From Steroidobacteraceae bacterium (GTDB lineage Bacteria > Pseudomonadota > Gammaproteobacteria > Steroidobacterales > Steroidobacteraceae), in contig JAWLAG010000001.1 in NCBI GenBank assembly GCA_041395505.1, positions 2,480,001 to 2,544,000 on the forward strand: a DNA stretch of 64,000 nt, in the 5' to 3' direction. Made by a program: the position numbers and the translations under genes. Numbering within the stretch: position 1 is the first letter of the stretch; the number at the start of each line of letters is the position of its first letter. Below, in pieces: positions 26,283 to 35,409 of this stretch. The notes under the pieces are model-generated. The model was given only the letters and a program-made list of their open reading frames with translations, did not search any database and was not told the origin of the DNA.

Positions 26283-29078
26283 TTACCGGTCACGACACCA
26301 GAACACTTCGACATCGTCGACGTACCAGCCGACGTTGCCGCCGCAGCCATCGTTGCCGATATCGAAGCGCAGACGAATCTTGTCCTTCGCCTTGGCATAA
26401 GGCGACAGGTCGATGATCGTCTGGCCCCAGCTTCCTTCAACACTGCCGCCATCCGTGCCCGTAAAGGCCGGCTCTCCGGCAATCGGGTTGGTATTACCCT
26501 GGGCGGCGGTGAACAACGTCGCGTTGTAGGGGTTGTAGATAATGTCCGAGGCATTGATGATCTGCCAGGGACCGCGGTTGACACTGATCTTGATGTTGCC
26601 GCCATCCCAGCCCGCTTCTGTGGCTACCCAATGATCGAATGCGAGTCGCGGTGATTTCACCTTGTCTTCCAGCTCGATGGTCGGGCTGTCAAGATGCAGT
26701 ACGGCTGTCTCGTCGCCACCGGGAGCACAGGTGCCGAATGTCGGATCCGCACCAAAGAACGCCTTGCCACGTCGGTCACCCGGCAATTGCGTCGCAATCA
26801 CCCAGTCACGCCTGGTGAAGTCGACCGTGGTGCCGTCATGGCTCGCACGCCAGTCCGTATCACGCAGCTCGCGCGGATTGGCCTTGTTGACGTCCTGCAG
26901 GTAGATGCGCCGATAGCGCGTGCCCGCCGGACAAAGCGCCGGAGGCTCCTTGGCCAGCAATGGCTGGAAGCCGCACTGCACGGGCGGCGACCGCATTTCC
27001 ACCGCCAGCATGGACTTGGCAACCTGTGCGCAGTCGTCTGCTGTAATCGACTCGCCCGATGGTGCGCCGGTCGTCAAGGAAGCGAGATTGACGCCCACCA
27101 GATCCGAACAGGATTGCTCGAGCGCGTCGGCATGGTCCGCGAAGTCGGTCGCCGGCCCTTGATACTGCGTCTTCGCACGGAAATAAACGTGCGCCGCCTT
27201 GGTCAGGCCAATACCGCGAATCGACTGGCCATTGTAATCACCGCCGTCGACCATCAGGGCATAGGCGTGGTTGTCGACGCCGGAGTTGTTGTGCACGCCG
27301 CCATTGTCGGCCGCGCTGCACGAATACTCGGGCGCCGATACCTTGCCCGGGTTGCCATAGCACGCGGGGGTCCACATGTCGCGCAGTGCGCCTTCGAGAC
27401 CAACGGCCGTATCGTCTTCGCCGACCAGCCAACGTACCGAGTTGTCGGTACCAACACCGAGCTCGATCGTTGCCGATGCAGGCAGACCGCCCTTGATCCT
27501 GGCGCCATCCTCGTAGGTGACTTCGACACTCGCGATCGCCGTGCTGGCACCAAGATTCAGAAGGCCGGCGGGAGGCGCGACGAAGATGATGCCCGTCGCA
27601 CCCGCGGCCAGCGCGTTGGCCGCGCGCGTCCCTGACCCGCATTCATTGCCACCTGCTGCGTTCAAGGTCCAATCAACGATGGCAATGCTGCCCGCTACGC
27701 CGGTCACAGCCGTACAGGCGCCAGCAGGACTTGCCAGGGCCATCGGCGTTGGTCCGACAGTGAACGGTCGCGGCGGTTCGTTGACCGACGCGCGCGCGTA
27801 GTAGCTACCGGCCGCGCTGCCACCGGAGATTGTCAGTGTCGGTGGCGGCGTGCCGCCGAACACCGTGCAGGCATCCGCACTGCGCGCGTTGTCCGGTGTA
27901 TCCGTGCCGCGCCCGTTGAGGCGATCGATCGTCTCGCCAAAAATATCCGACGATGCCTCGTTCAGTGCGCCAGGCTGCCAAGCATAAATAAGACCATCCG
28001 TATATTCCGTATAGGCATGGCTCCATTCGTGCCCGGTCACGTCGTCACTGGTCATGCCTGGGCAAAACGAAATGAAAATGCCGTTCCACGAGGCATTGGG
28101 ACAGGCATAGCCACGGTTGAATATCGAGTCCATGGTCGCGCCAGCGCCGTCGAAGGAATCGCGGCCGAATCCACGGAAATAAAAATCGTAGGTATCCTTC
28201 GAAGCGGCGATCATGTTGTCCGCTTCCGCAACGCCGGTCGGTAAGGCCTGGCCCTCCACCCAGAACGGGGTTCCAGGATAGGTGGGCGGCACGAACGGCA
28301 GGTTCTGGCCATCGTAGGCACGACGGTTCATGGCATCGGGCGTGCCTGTCAACTGCTCGATCACCTTGCCGCTATGCGCATCGACATAGACGAATTCGCG
28401 CACATTGTCGCCATTGCCAACCTCGACCTCATAAGCGAGATGATTGGCGCCGTCGACGCCCTTTGCGAGGCCCTCGCGGTAGATCAAAAGGCGACTGTTG
28501 CGCGCCGAAAGATCCTTGGCCCGTGTCGGTCCTGCAACGAATTTGACGGCGGCAGCCGATGCTTGTGCTGCGCTACGCGATGGTGCCGAAGAGACATCGA
28601 TGTCAGGCACCATCGTACCTGTCACTGCGACGACCTCGCCATTCGCGTCAAGGTGCGTCTTCAGAACTGCACCGAACACGGGCAAGCCCGCGTACTCCTG
28701 CGTGTAGGTCAGGTGGGCAAGGCCCAGGTCGTCCCGGTAGGCGCGACGCAGCTTGAGTTCCGCCGCACCAGTGCGCAGACCGAGCGCGCTCGCGTGACTC
28801 GATATGAACGCGCTGGAGTTGTTGCGCAGTGTCTGGTCACTCGTCGCAGTGCGCGCCCCCGAGGGTGCGCGTGCAGCAGCCGCGGAACGCGGCCGGCGCA
28901 TGAATCGCACCGTGCCGGTCGCGGGACTGACGCTGACTTCCGTACCAGCCTTTTCGGCCGCAAGACTGCGTATCGCGTCGGGATTTCGAACGGGCGCGGC
29001 CGATTCAGCATAGGCCGTGGCACCGATCAAAAGGAAAGCCAGAGCGGGAACCGCCCGTCGAGACAAAGTCCGATCCAT
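26283..29078 (-). CDS. Secreted M4-family (thermolysin-like) metalloprotease with PA insert
   Basis: A 931-residue exported protease precursor. Parts in order: signal peptide (to about AYAES), FTP propeptide region (about 75-210, with QEYAGLPVFGAVLKTHLDANGEV), catalytic domain with zinc ligands His350, His354 (HEWSH) and Glu374 (ALNEASSD), at the same 20-residue spacing as in thermolysin. An inserted PA-like domain follows (about 400-530), then the helical half with catalytic His596 (VHNNSGVDNH), and a C-terminal domain (about 740-931) resembling the beta-sandwich of immune-inhibitor-type proteases. It is probably secreted for protein degradation and cleaves its own propeptide. A dedicated terminator follows. 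Confidence 0.92.
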   Translation of the reverse strand: MDRTLSRRAVPALAFLLIGATAYAESAAPVRNPDAIRSLAAEKAGTEVSVSPATGTVRFMRRPRSAAAARAPSGARTATSDQTLRNNSSAFISSHASALGLRTGAAELKLRRAYRDDLGLAHLTYTQEYAGLPVFGAVLKTHLDANGEVVAVTGTMVPDIDVSSAPSRSAAQASAAAVKFVAGPTRAKDLSARNSRLLIYREGLAKGVDGANHLAYEVEVGNGDNVREFVYVDAHSGKVIEQLTGTPDAMNRRAYDGQNLPFVPPTYPGTPFWVEGQALPTGVAEADNMIAASKDTYDFYFRGFGRDSFDGAGATMDSIFNRGYACPNASWNGIFISFCPGMTSDDVTGHEWSHAYTEYTDGLIYAWQPGALNEASSDIFGETIDRLNGRGTDTPDNARSADACTVFGGTPPPTLTISGGSAAGSYYARASVNEPPRPFTVGPTPMALASPAGACTAVTGVAGSIAIVDWTLNAAGGNECGSGTRAANALAAGATGIIFVAPPAGLLNLGASTAIASVEVTYEDGARIKGGLPASATIELGVGTDNSVRWLVGEDDTAVGLEGALRDMWTPACYGNPGKVSAPEYSCSAADNGGVHNNSGVDNHAYALMVDGGDYNGQSIRGIGLTKAAHVYFRAKTQYQGPATDFADHADALEQSCSDLVGVNLASLTTGAPSGESITADDCAQVAKSMLAVEMRSPPVQCGFQPLLAKEPPALCPAGTRYRRIYLQDVNKANPRELRDTDWRASHDGTTVDFTRRDWVIATQLPGDRRGKAFFGADPTFGTCAPGGDETAVLHLDSPTIELEDKVKSPRLAFDHWVATEAGWDGGNIKISVNRGPWQIINASDIIYNPYNATLFTAAQGNTNPIAGEPAFTGTDGGSVEGSWGQTIIDLSPYAKAKDKIRLRFDIGNDGCGGNVGWYVDDVEVFWCRDR

Positions 29079-29142
29079 GACACTCCCCTAAGAGTTTGGA
29101 ATTTGGCGCGTATTCTGCTCCCGATTCATGACAGATGTGCAA

Positions 29143-30186
29143 CTACTTTACAGTGCCCGCTCCCATTGGTCCCCGCCGACTCGGGTTTTTCCTCCGTGTC
29201 GCCGGGTGCATCAGGTAGCCCAGGCAGTCCTGGCGGACCGCACGATGATCACGTGTCAGCATGCCGGGAGTCACTGGCTGGCGCAAAACGATATCCCTGC
29301 CCTGCAGGGCCAGATAGTCGCTTGTCAAATCGGTATCGTATTCGTCGAGCAAACGGATTGGCAGCGCATCACCCTCGCACCGGCCCAGAATCTCTCCGGC
29401 CTGCAGATCTCGAAAATTCAGGCTATCGAGATCCGAACGGAACACAGCTTCCGTCGCACCGTCACCAAACGAAAAACTGACTTCCGGATCGATGACCATT
29501 CGTCCCGCAGTTTCGAACAGGGAGAAATCCGAAGCACTGATGTCGAGGGGCGGAATTCGGCGAACCGCCATCACTCGCTGCAAATATTCGAGCACATGCG
29601 AAGCGCCGTCGGTATCAGTACTCAAGCCGCACTCGAGTGCCAGGGCGGGACAGAATTGGCCGAAGGCCATCGATTGCGTCGTAAGTGGAGTTCGCGTGCT
29701 CACCGCAATCGGCGCGAACCATCGTGCGAGCTCCAGGTGTGGCGGCTGCGGAACATTGATACAGCCATAATGCGGATTGCGGCCGGTGTTGTTGTGAATA
29801 TCCACACTTGCGTAGGGCTGGGCGTTGCGCGCAATGCGCGTGACTTCGGCCGCGATCGCGTGAAAACCCGTGCCGCCGCCCGACCAGATCCGGTTGAAAT
29901 CGGGTTGGCCCCCGAGCAGGCGCTCACCCGCCGCAGCGGCTTCGACATTGCCCACGAAAATCAACAGCTCACGCGGCGGCCGGGCGATGGCAAAGCGACG
30001 CGCCAGCGCTTGCAGGACGGCGAAACTCGTCGTCTCGTTGCCATGCAGCAACGTCGAAACGAACAAAGGCGGACCCTCCTCGCCGGCGACGCTGATGAGT
30101 GTCGGGTTCGGCAGGGCACTCTGGATATCGTGCAATTCGATTTCCGCAAGACGCGCTGGGATGGCACGCAGTTGATCAAGTCTCAT
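29143..30186 (-). CDS. Succinylglutamate desuccinylase/aspartoacylase family protein
   Basis: A 347-residue zinc-dependent carboxypeptidase-fold protein. Zinc ligands are in LLHGNETTS (His, Glu) and DIHNNTGRNPHYGC (His), and the NVEAAAAGERLLGGQPDFNRIW segment matches the AstE/AspA group, where Asn and Arg bind the substrate carboxylate. It would hydrolyse an amide bond of an N-acyl or peptide-like substrate. It lies 12 bp downstream of the GCS2-like ligase gene, so one enzyme may cut what the other makes; arginine catabolism genes are absent, so astE is not assigned. Confidence 0.88.
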   Translation of the reverse strand: MRLDQLRAIPARLAEIELHDIQSALPNPTLISVAGEEGPPLFVSTLLHGNETTSFAVLQALARRFAIARPPRELLIFVGNVEAAAAGERLLGGQPDFNRIWSGGGTGFHAIAAEVTRIARNAQPYASVDIHNNTGRNPHYGCINVPQPPHLELARWFAPIAVSTRTPLTTQSMAFGQFCPALALECGLSTDTDGASHVLEYLQRVMAVRRIPPLDISASDFSLFETAGRMVIDPEVSFSFGDGATEAVFRSDLDSLNFRDLQAGEILGRCEGDALPIRLLDEYDTDLTSDYLALQGRDIVLRQPVTPGMLTRDHRAVRQDCLGYLMHPATRRKNPSRRGPMGAGTVK

Positions 30187-30198
30187 GCAAACACGCGC

Positions 30199-31629
30199 TC
30201 AAATCGTCCAGGTGTGTACGGGCACGCCGGAGCGCTGCCAATGGACATAGCGCTCAGTCAGAGCCTGAAAACTCGCTGCCTGGGTGTGCCTGAAAGCGCG
30301 CTGCCAGGTACTGCCAGTGCGGCCGGACAGGATACGAGGCAGCAGAATATCGTCGAAGTAATAGTCAAGATCAGATCTGGCAATATCGCGTCGCGCCAAT
30401 GCCTCGCGGGCCGCCGGCAGAAGAAAGCCGTGCAGCAGCTGCTGCACTCGAGTTGTGCTGCCACGCCAGATGACCTCTGCCTCGAGGCCGAACCTTGCGC
30501 AACGATAAAAATTCTGCCGCGCCTGCTCGAATGTGGCCAATTGCTCTGCGGGAGTCTCGTCATCGGCGATCGCAAGAGTCAGACCGCAACAAAACGCCAC
30601 ATTCGCCATGGTATCGTCCACCGACGGCCCGGCCGGCATGACACGATGCTCGATACGCAAATGTGCCTGGCCATCGGCGCCATATCCGATGATCGGCCTG
30701 TTCCAGCGCCATATAGTGCCGTTGTGCAGGCGCAAATGACCGAGTCTGTCGCAATTCTCATCGAGCGAGGGCAACAACGCCGGGTATGCGAGGTTTTCCA
30801 GGAACAGCTCGAACATGGACTTGCGCAGATATCCGCTGCCAAGCGTCACACGCAGTACCTCGTTGCCGTGTGCATCACGAAATCCATGCGCCGCGGTGGC
30901 TTGCTCGAAGGCGGGAATGCGGGTCTCAGCCCAGAGCGATCGGCCGTACAGGAACGGTGAATTGGTGGCCGCCGCTAGCAGCGGCGCAGCGCCAAGTATT
31001 GCAGCATTGTAGCAATCGACAGCGTCGTCCTGATTGACCTGCAGATGAACCTGCAGTGACGTACAGGCCGCCTCCAGCATGATGTGATTGCAATGAAGAT
31101 CAAGTATATCGTCACCCTCGATTCGCACATGCAATGGCTTTTCGCCGCGCAGCCGCATGAGCTCCTGACCCAACGCGCGGTAGCGCGCGGAATCTGACAT
31201 CCAGTCCGGCTGCAGCATGTCATCGCGGATCGTCGGCAGCGTGCCGATCGCAACTGGCAAAATGGAAAGTTGCCTCGCGGTGCTGTCGCACTGTGTCCAA
31301 AGACTGCGCAACTCATCATGCATGCCCGTGAGGCAACGCCCCTGCAGGACCTGCGGCGCGACATTGAGTTCGAAGTTGAATCGTGACAATTCAGGAACCA
31401 CCCGCTCATCACCGCAGGCCGCGATGAACGACGCGTTCTGTGGTGTCGGCATGTGATCCGCATCGACCAACCAGGCCTCAAGCTCGATGCCGACGCTGTG
31501 GTTCGAATCGGCCGCGAAACGGCGCTCGTCAAACCAGCGCTTCAGGTGTTTCGTCTCGTCGCGCAGACGCTCGCGGAACACCGTGTGATGGCGGACCGTG
31601 AACGCTTCCTCAATTACCTCCTGACCCAA
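30199..31629 (-). CDS. Glutamate-cysteine ligase-like (GCS2 family) amidoligase
   Basis: About 476 residues of the glutamine-synthetase-like fold. Recognisable parts are SVGIELEAWLVD (acidic metal site), FNFELNVAPQ, HVRIEGDDILDLHCNHIMLEAACTSLQVHLQVNQ and LRIEHRVMPAGPS, the last being typical of GCS2-type ligases. They join glutamate or another acid to an amine with ATP; many are not glutathione enzymes. The start is uncertain: 31629 is a TTG, while an AGGAGG occurs inside the first codons and would better serve a start a few codons later, where no standard codon fits. It is paired with the aspartoacylase-like gene. Confidence 0.82.
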   Translation of the reverse strand: MGQEVIEEAFTVRHHTVFRERLRDETKHLKRWFDERRFAADSNHSVGIELEAWLVDADHMPTPQNASFIAACGDERVVPELSRFNFELNVAPQVLQGRCLTGMHDELRSLWTQCDSTARQLSILPVAIGTLPTIRDDMLQPDWMSDSARYRALGQELMRLRGEKPLHVRIEGDDILDLHCNHIMLEAACTSLQVHLQVNQDDAVDCYNAAILGAAPLLAAATNSPFLYGRSLWAETRIPAFEQATAAHGFRDAHGNEVLRVTLGSGYLRKSMFELFLENLAYPALLPSLDENCDRLGHLRLHNGTIWRWNRPIIGYGADGQAHLRIEHRVMPAGPSVDDTMANVAFCCGLTLAIADDETPAEQLATFEQARQNFYRCARFGLEAEVIWRGSTTRVQQLLHGFLLPAAREALARRDIARSDLDYYFDDILLPRILSGRTGSTWQRAFRHTQAASFQALTERYVHWQRSGVPVHTWTI

Positions 31630-31773
31630 ATGCGCGACCCCCGATGGTCACTGGAAAAGAATCGAACCCAGCAGAGCAAATCTGTCTCGACATTGCAACT
31701 TCAGTGCAATCCCCGGCCACTGCAGGGCAATGAGTATGCCCCGAATTGCGCGAACCGACCGACCGGGGAATGC

Positions 31774-32658
31774 TCAACGAATAACTGGAGTGGGATCACG
31801 ACCCAGAAGCTCGGGCAAGCGATTGATCCGCGGCACGTTGTCCCGGCGCAGCAGCTCCCAATGACCGAAAGAGAATGGTGTCAGTCGGAGCAAGTCACAA
31901 ACGTGTGCGGCCAACCTCGCCGCGATGCCAGGTATGGGAATCGCAATGGACCGGCGCCTCGAATAACGCCGGCGCAAGCCACGGATATACTGCTCGAAAA
32001 TGAAAGACTGTGTTCCGCCGAGCTCGAATATGCGTGAGTCGGCGAGTCCCAGTTCGGTGTCCGATGCGAGACACAATTGCGCGAGCGCTAATCCGGCGTC
32101 ACCGGCCATTAGCGCCGCAATCCGACCTCGCGCATCGGCCGGCACCGCGAAAATTGGCAGGCGCGCGACGCCGCGGAGCCAGGCAGCACCGTAGCCGCCA
32201 TCGCCATCCAGAAGCGACGGACGCACGATTATCCAATTGGCCGCAAAAGACTGGATCGCCTGTTCGCCATTCCTTTTGGAGGTGAGAAATCCGCTGCGAT
32301 CTCGCGAACCGAGGCCGAGCGCCGAGACATGCACGAACCGGGTCCTGCTGCCAGTACAAGCCTCGGCAATGGCAGAAGGTGCCTGGTGATGAATGCGATC
32401 ATAGGTTGCGTCGCGAACAGGCCGAAGTATCCCGACGCAGTTCAGGATTACGTCGAACTCGGCTACAAGTTCGCACCAATCCGAAGCGCGAAGTCTTTCT
32501 TCAAGTCGAATCGGCATTTCGCCGTTGATCCCTTGACCCAACCGTGCAGTGCGCGTGCCAATCGTGACCGGGACGCCACGAGTATTGAGAGCGGCAACCG
32601 CGTGTCGGCCGATGAACCCATGGCCGCCCAGCACGAGAATTCGTGGCAAGGAATTCAA
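31774..32658 (-). CDS. NAD(P)-binding epimerase/NmrA-like protein
   Basis: A 294-residue extended-SDR protein. The dinucleotide motif is VLGGHGFIGRHA at residues 9-20; VSALG and SKRNGEQAI replace the classical YxxxK catalytic site, as in the atypical NDUFA9-like/NmrA branch. The role is therefore more likely structural or regulatory redox sensing than sugar epimerisation. It overlaps the end of the reductase gene by 4 bp (32655-32658), so the two are coupled. A gap of about 144 bp to the GCS2 gene contains nothing I can identify. Confidence 0.85.
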   Translation of the reverse strand: MNSLPRILVLGGHGFIGRHAVAALNTRGVPVTIGTRTARLGQGINGEMPIRLEERLRASDWCELVAEFDVILNCVGILRPVRDATYDRIHHQAPSAIAEACTGSRTRFVHVSALGLGSRDRSGFLTSKRNGEQAIQSFAANWIIVRPSLLDGDGGYGAAWLRGVARLPIFAVPADARGRIAALMAGDAGLALAQLCLASDTELGLADSRIFELGGTQSFIFEQYIRGLRRRYSRRRSIAIPIPGIAARLAAHVCDLLRLTPFSFGHWELLRRDNVPRINRLPELLGRDPTPVIR

Positions 32659-33128
32659 CTGCCCCCTGTCGTCGGCAAGCGCCGCGCCTCTACCATGATC
32701 GTCACGGTAGCCGCCCGATCAATGTCAGCAGCTAGCGGTCGTCGCGCGGAGTCGAGCCGAATTTGATAATACGGCGAGTCTTGTGGAAATCGCGCAAGAA
32801 ATCTTTCCAGCTTGGTCCGAATGGCGGGCTTATCGTCAACAGTTACATCGGCACGGTAAGCGTGGGGCTTCCCCGCAATTGTCAGTATGACTTCGGCGCC
32901 ATCCTGCAGATTTCGCCACCACTGGTTGGTCCTTGCTGTGAAGCAGCGAACGGTGTCGGCATCCCTCATGTATCGCACAGGCGTCGTATACATGCGGCCG
33001 CTGCGCCGACCGCGAAAAGTCACCAACATCAGATTCGATGACCAAAGCGGGTGAAACGGCGAACGCAACAACCAACGCACGAGAGGGTTGATTACCTTGA
33101 AAGCGGAGTCAGGAAAGCGCGGCGGCAT
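32655..33128 (-). CDS. Nitroreductase/deazaflavin-dependent (DDN-type) family protein
   Basis: A 157-residue protein with the split-barrel flavin fold of the DDN family: LMLVTFRGRRSGRMYTTPVRYMRDADTVRCFTARTNQWWRNLQDGAEV. The motif GRRSG followed by TPV and the W-WRN pair is diagnostic. Mycobacterial members use cofactor F420; in proteobacteria the cofactor is often unclear, so I do not assign F420. It precedes and overlaps the epimerase-like gene, hinting at a shared redox process. Confidence 0.85.
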   Translation of the reverse strand: MPPRFPDSAFKVINPLVRWLLRSPFHPLWSSNLMLVTFRGRRSGRMYTTPVRYMRDADTVRCFTARTNQWWRNLQDGAEVILTIAGKPHAYRADVTVDDKPAIRTKLERFLARFPQDSPYYQIRLDSARRPLAADIDRAATVTIMVEARRLPTTGGS

Positions 33129-33243
33129 GCACGATACGGGAAATCAGGTCGCAAATTTCAGCCGGCCATGTTCTGCGCTGCCAGAGGAGATTGCAAGGCA
33201 ATGCGGCCGTGCCGACGAAGCGTGCGGGGAGCAACAGACAATA

Positions 33244-34833
33244 CTATTGCGGCGAAACCTGCGACCAGTGACCGTCCCAGCTGTCGAGATCGTAGCGGTT
33301 CGTGACCGGGAATCCCGGCGGCCGGCGCTGCTCAAAACGCGGGTCGTAGCGAACTTTCATCGCGTAGCGTGGCTCACTGACCGAAACCGTACCCGCGCTC
33401 AGACTACCGAATATCGATAGTGTCGAAGAACTGCGTGTATATGGCCGGCGCACAACGAAGCGTTGCCGGGCATAGACCGCAGCATCGACCATCAAATCGC
33501 CAGGTCCGGTCACGTCCGGGTCGGCGATATGTACGTCGCGGTCCGAGGCCAGGCCGAGGAAATCGTCGCTCGGTTCGCCTCGGCGCACGTTGCGGGCGTA
33601 TACCGTATCGCCGGTGATCTCTATCTCATCACGTGAAAACACCAGCACCCGGCCGCGTACCCGGCCACGTACACGTAGCTTCACACCCGGTTTCGCCATG
33701 AGAAAGAGCGGCGTGTCGCCGACGGTCTCGCGCTGTTCCGGCACGTCATTGGCAAAATCCTGCCAACCGTAGCTGCCATCCGAGTAGAACACGATCTGGG
33801 TATCGCGATCAAAAACGCGTTGCCGCGACTCACTTGAGTTGCGATTCGAACCGTCACCTGGAAGTTCGAGTTTCGGCAATGGAATCGGTGCGGCGCGCAA
33901 TCTGATGCCGTCTGGAAAAAGATCGGCGACCCGACTGCCCAAACCTTGCCGTGTAACGACGTACTGCCGGGCGGCGCTCGAAACCGAACCATGGAAGCGC
34001 GGTCCGACCCCGTTGATCCAACCGAGTTGTATGGGTGAATTGCTGTGGAAGCGTCCGAAGAACTCGTCATCATGCAACTGCATGGTCTCGTCCCACTCGT
34101 CGACAAGATGGGTGAAATTCGAGAACGCCAGTCGCTTCATCTGCATGCGCGTTTCAAGCATCTGACCGGCGACGTCGGTCGTTACAATGACGGTAACGCG
34201 TTCCAGATCCATGAGCTCGGTCGCTGGCGGGCGTTCAAGACGTACCGTGTACCGCCGGCCATCGCGCCGCCACGTCACGGGTTGCGCGGGATTGGCCCGG
34301 TTCCCCCATTTACGGACGATCTCGCGGGACTTCTCGATGAGCATGTTCTTTTCCGTCTCCGCCACAGCCGTAGTCTGCGACGCAGAATCCGCCGAGGTGA
34401 ATTCAGCTACTGCGGTCGTGGTGAGAGCATCGCTTTCAGTAGCGACAGCTGAGGCGGGCGCCGGCCCGGTATCGATCGCCGGGTCGGAAGTTGGCATTGA
34501 TTCGTCCGCAACCAACGGTTCCGTCATTGGCGCGACCGCCGCCGGCGGGGCTGTGGACGTGACAGGCATCGACTCACCGACCTCCGCCATGGGAGCCGCG
34601 CGGGGCTGCGGCTCGGCCGTCGATGCAGAAGATCGAACATCGGCCACCTCGTTGTGATCGATGCTCTCCTCGCCCGGGGCCTCCAGCCACAAACGCAAAT
34701 CGATGGGAACGGTCGCGTCAGCCGTCAACGATGTCGGCACGCGCCATAATGCAATCAATGAGGCATGCAGAAGCAGCGACACGGCAACCGCGCGCTTTAT
34801 GATGCGACGATCGTTGGCTCCCATCTCCGACAT
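33244..34833 (-). CDS. Membrane-anchored protein with Ala/Pro-rich linker and PilX-like C-terminal domain
   Basis: A protein of about 529 residues with no assigned function. It starts with a short basic segment and one helix (KRAVAVSLLLHASLIALWRVP), similar to TonB-type anchors, then a long Ala/Thr/Pro/Glu linker (about 60-170). The C-terminal half contains FFGRFHSNSPIQLGW, PRFHGSVSSA, repeated DVHIADPD/VDAAVYARQRFVVRRPY strands and a final LSIFGSLSAGTV motif; these recall the DUF4900-like domain of PilX/MSHA pilus-assembly proteins. The N-terminus is not pilin-like. I use the start at 34833; a start at 34824 is possible. Confidence 0.55.
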   Translation of the reverse strand: MSEMGANDRRIIKRAVAVSLLLHASLIALWRVPTSLTADATVPIDLRLWLEAPGEESIDHNEVADVRSSASTAEPQPRAAPMAEVGESMPVTSTAPPAAVAPMTEPLVADESMPTSDPAIDTGPAPASAVATESDALTTTAVAEFTSADSASQTTAVAETEKNMLIEKSREIVRKWGNRANPAQPVTWRRDGRRYTVRLERPPATELMDLERVTVIVTTDVAGQMLETRMQMKRLAFSNFTHLVDEWDETMQLHDDEFFGRFHSNSPIQLGWINGVGPRFHGSVSSAARQYVVTRQGLGSRVADLFPDGIRLRAAPIPLPKLELPGDGSNRNSSESRQRVFDRDTQIVFYSDGSYGWQDFANDVPEQRETVGDTPLFLMAKPGVKLRVRGRVRGRVLVFSRDEIEITGDTVYARNVRRGEPSDDFLGLASDRDVHIADPDVTGPGDLMVDAAVYARQRFVVRRPYTRSSSTLSIFGSLSAGTVSVSEPRYAMKVRYDPRFEQRRPPGFPVTNRYDLDSWDGHWSQVSPQ

Positions 34834-34912
34834 GGCCTGTAAGTTCCGACGGGATCTTGGCCGGACGCTAGCACCGCTGTACACCGCTGTCGAGGTACGA
34901 ACTGCCCGGCGC

Positions 34913-34941
34913 TTGACGGAATGCCGCAAACGTTCGACGAT
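34913..34941 (+). promoter_or_regulatory. Putative promoter of the small secreted protein
   Basis: TTGACG (34913-34918) and GACGAT (34936-34941) are 17 bp apart; the -35 is good and the -10 weak. Upstream lies a direct repeat ACCGCTGT-AC-ACCGCTGT (about 34873-34890). Confidence 0.35.
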
Positions 34942-34967
34942 GGCCTTCCATTGCAGGAGGACGTCTC

Positions 34968-35267
34968 ATGGCAACTGGAACTTTGGGAAAGTCGTTGCTG
35001 CTCGCGGCCTGTGCCGTGCTGACAACATCGGCCGCGATCTCCGGCGAGCCGCAGGGCTATGGGGAGACTCGATTTGTCGGTGAAGTCAGTCTCATACCCA
35101 GGAATTACATGGGGTTATGGCGTATAGCTTCACGTCAGATTACGTCTGATGCGCTTACCGAAATCATCGCCATGCGCGGGCCCATCATCGTCGGTGCCTG
35201 TGTGCAGGTCGATATGCGCCGCGAAAAAGTAATCAAGATCGAGACCCTGCGCCAGGACGAGTGCTGA
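34968..35267 (+). CDS. Small exported protein of unknown function
   Basis: A 99-residue protein with a signal peptide cleaved near SAAISG. The mature part of about 70 residues is rich in short strands (GETRFVGEVSLIPRNYMGLWRIASRQITSDA, then GACVQVDMRREKVIKIETL), suggesting a small OB-like beta barrel similar to DUF5666 proteins; I am not certain. It has an AGGAGG ribosome-binding site 7 bases before the ATG, and diverges from the PilX-like gene. Confidence 0.65.
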   Translation: MATGTLGKSLLLAACAVLTTSAAISGEPQGYGETRFVGEVSLIPRNYMGLWRIASRQITSDALTEIIAMRGPIIVGACVQVDMRREKVIKIETLRQDEC

Positions 35268-35328
35268 GCCCCGGCCCATTTCGATTCTGACCGGCCCGCC
35301 CACGGCTAGGCCCACGCCGCGCCTGGCA

Positions 35329-35362
35329 TTGGCGCCCGCCAAAGCCGGCGCTGGCATACAAT
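35329..35362 (+). promoter_or_regulatory. Palindrome TTGGCG-CC-CGCCAA and -10 element before the MATE gene
   Basis: The palindrome (35329-35342) lies 14 bp upstream of a TACAAT -10-like element (35357-35362), where it would cover the -35 region. Candidate operator for the MATE pump; low support. Confidence 0.3.
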
Positions 35363-35409
35363 GCGCGGCGTCCAGCCTCCTTCTGCGCGCTCGCGCATAA
35401 CGAAGAACC

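Noticed and set aside
28374..30960. Plus-strand open frames of 368 and 610 codons
   Set aside because: They lie opposite the M4 protease, aspartoacylase-like and GCS2-like genes, whose frames contain recognisable catalytic motifs. The plus-strand products show none.
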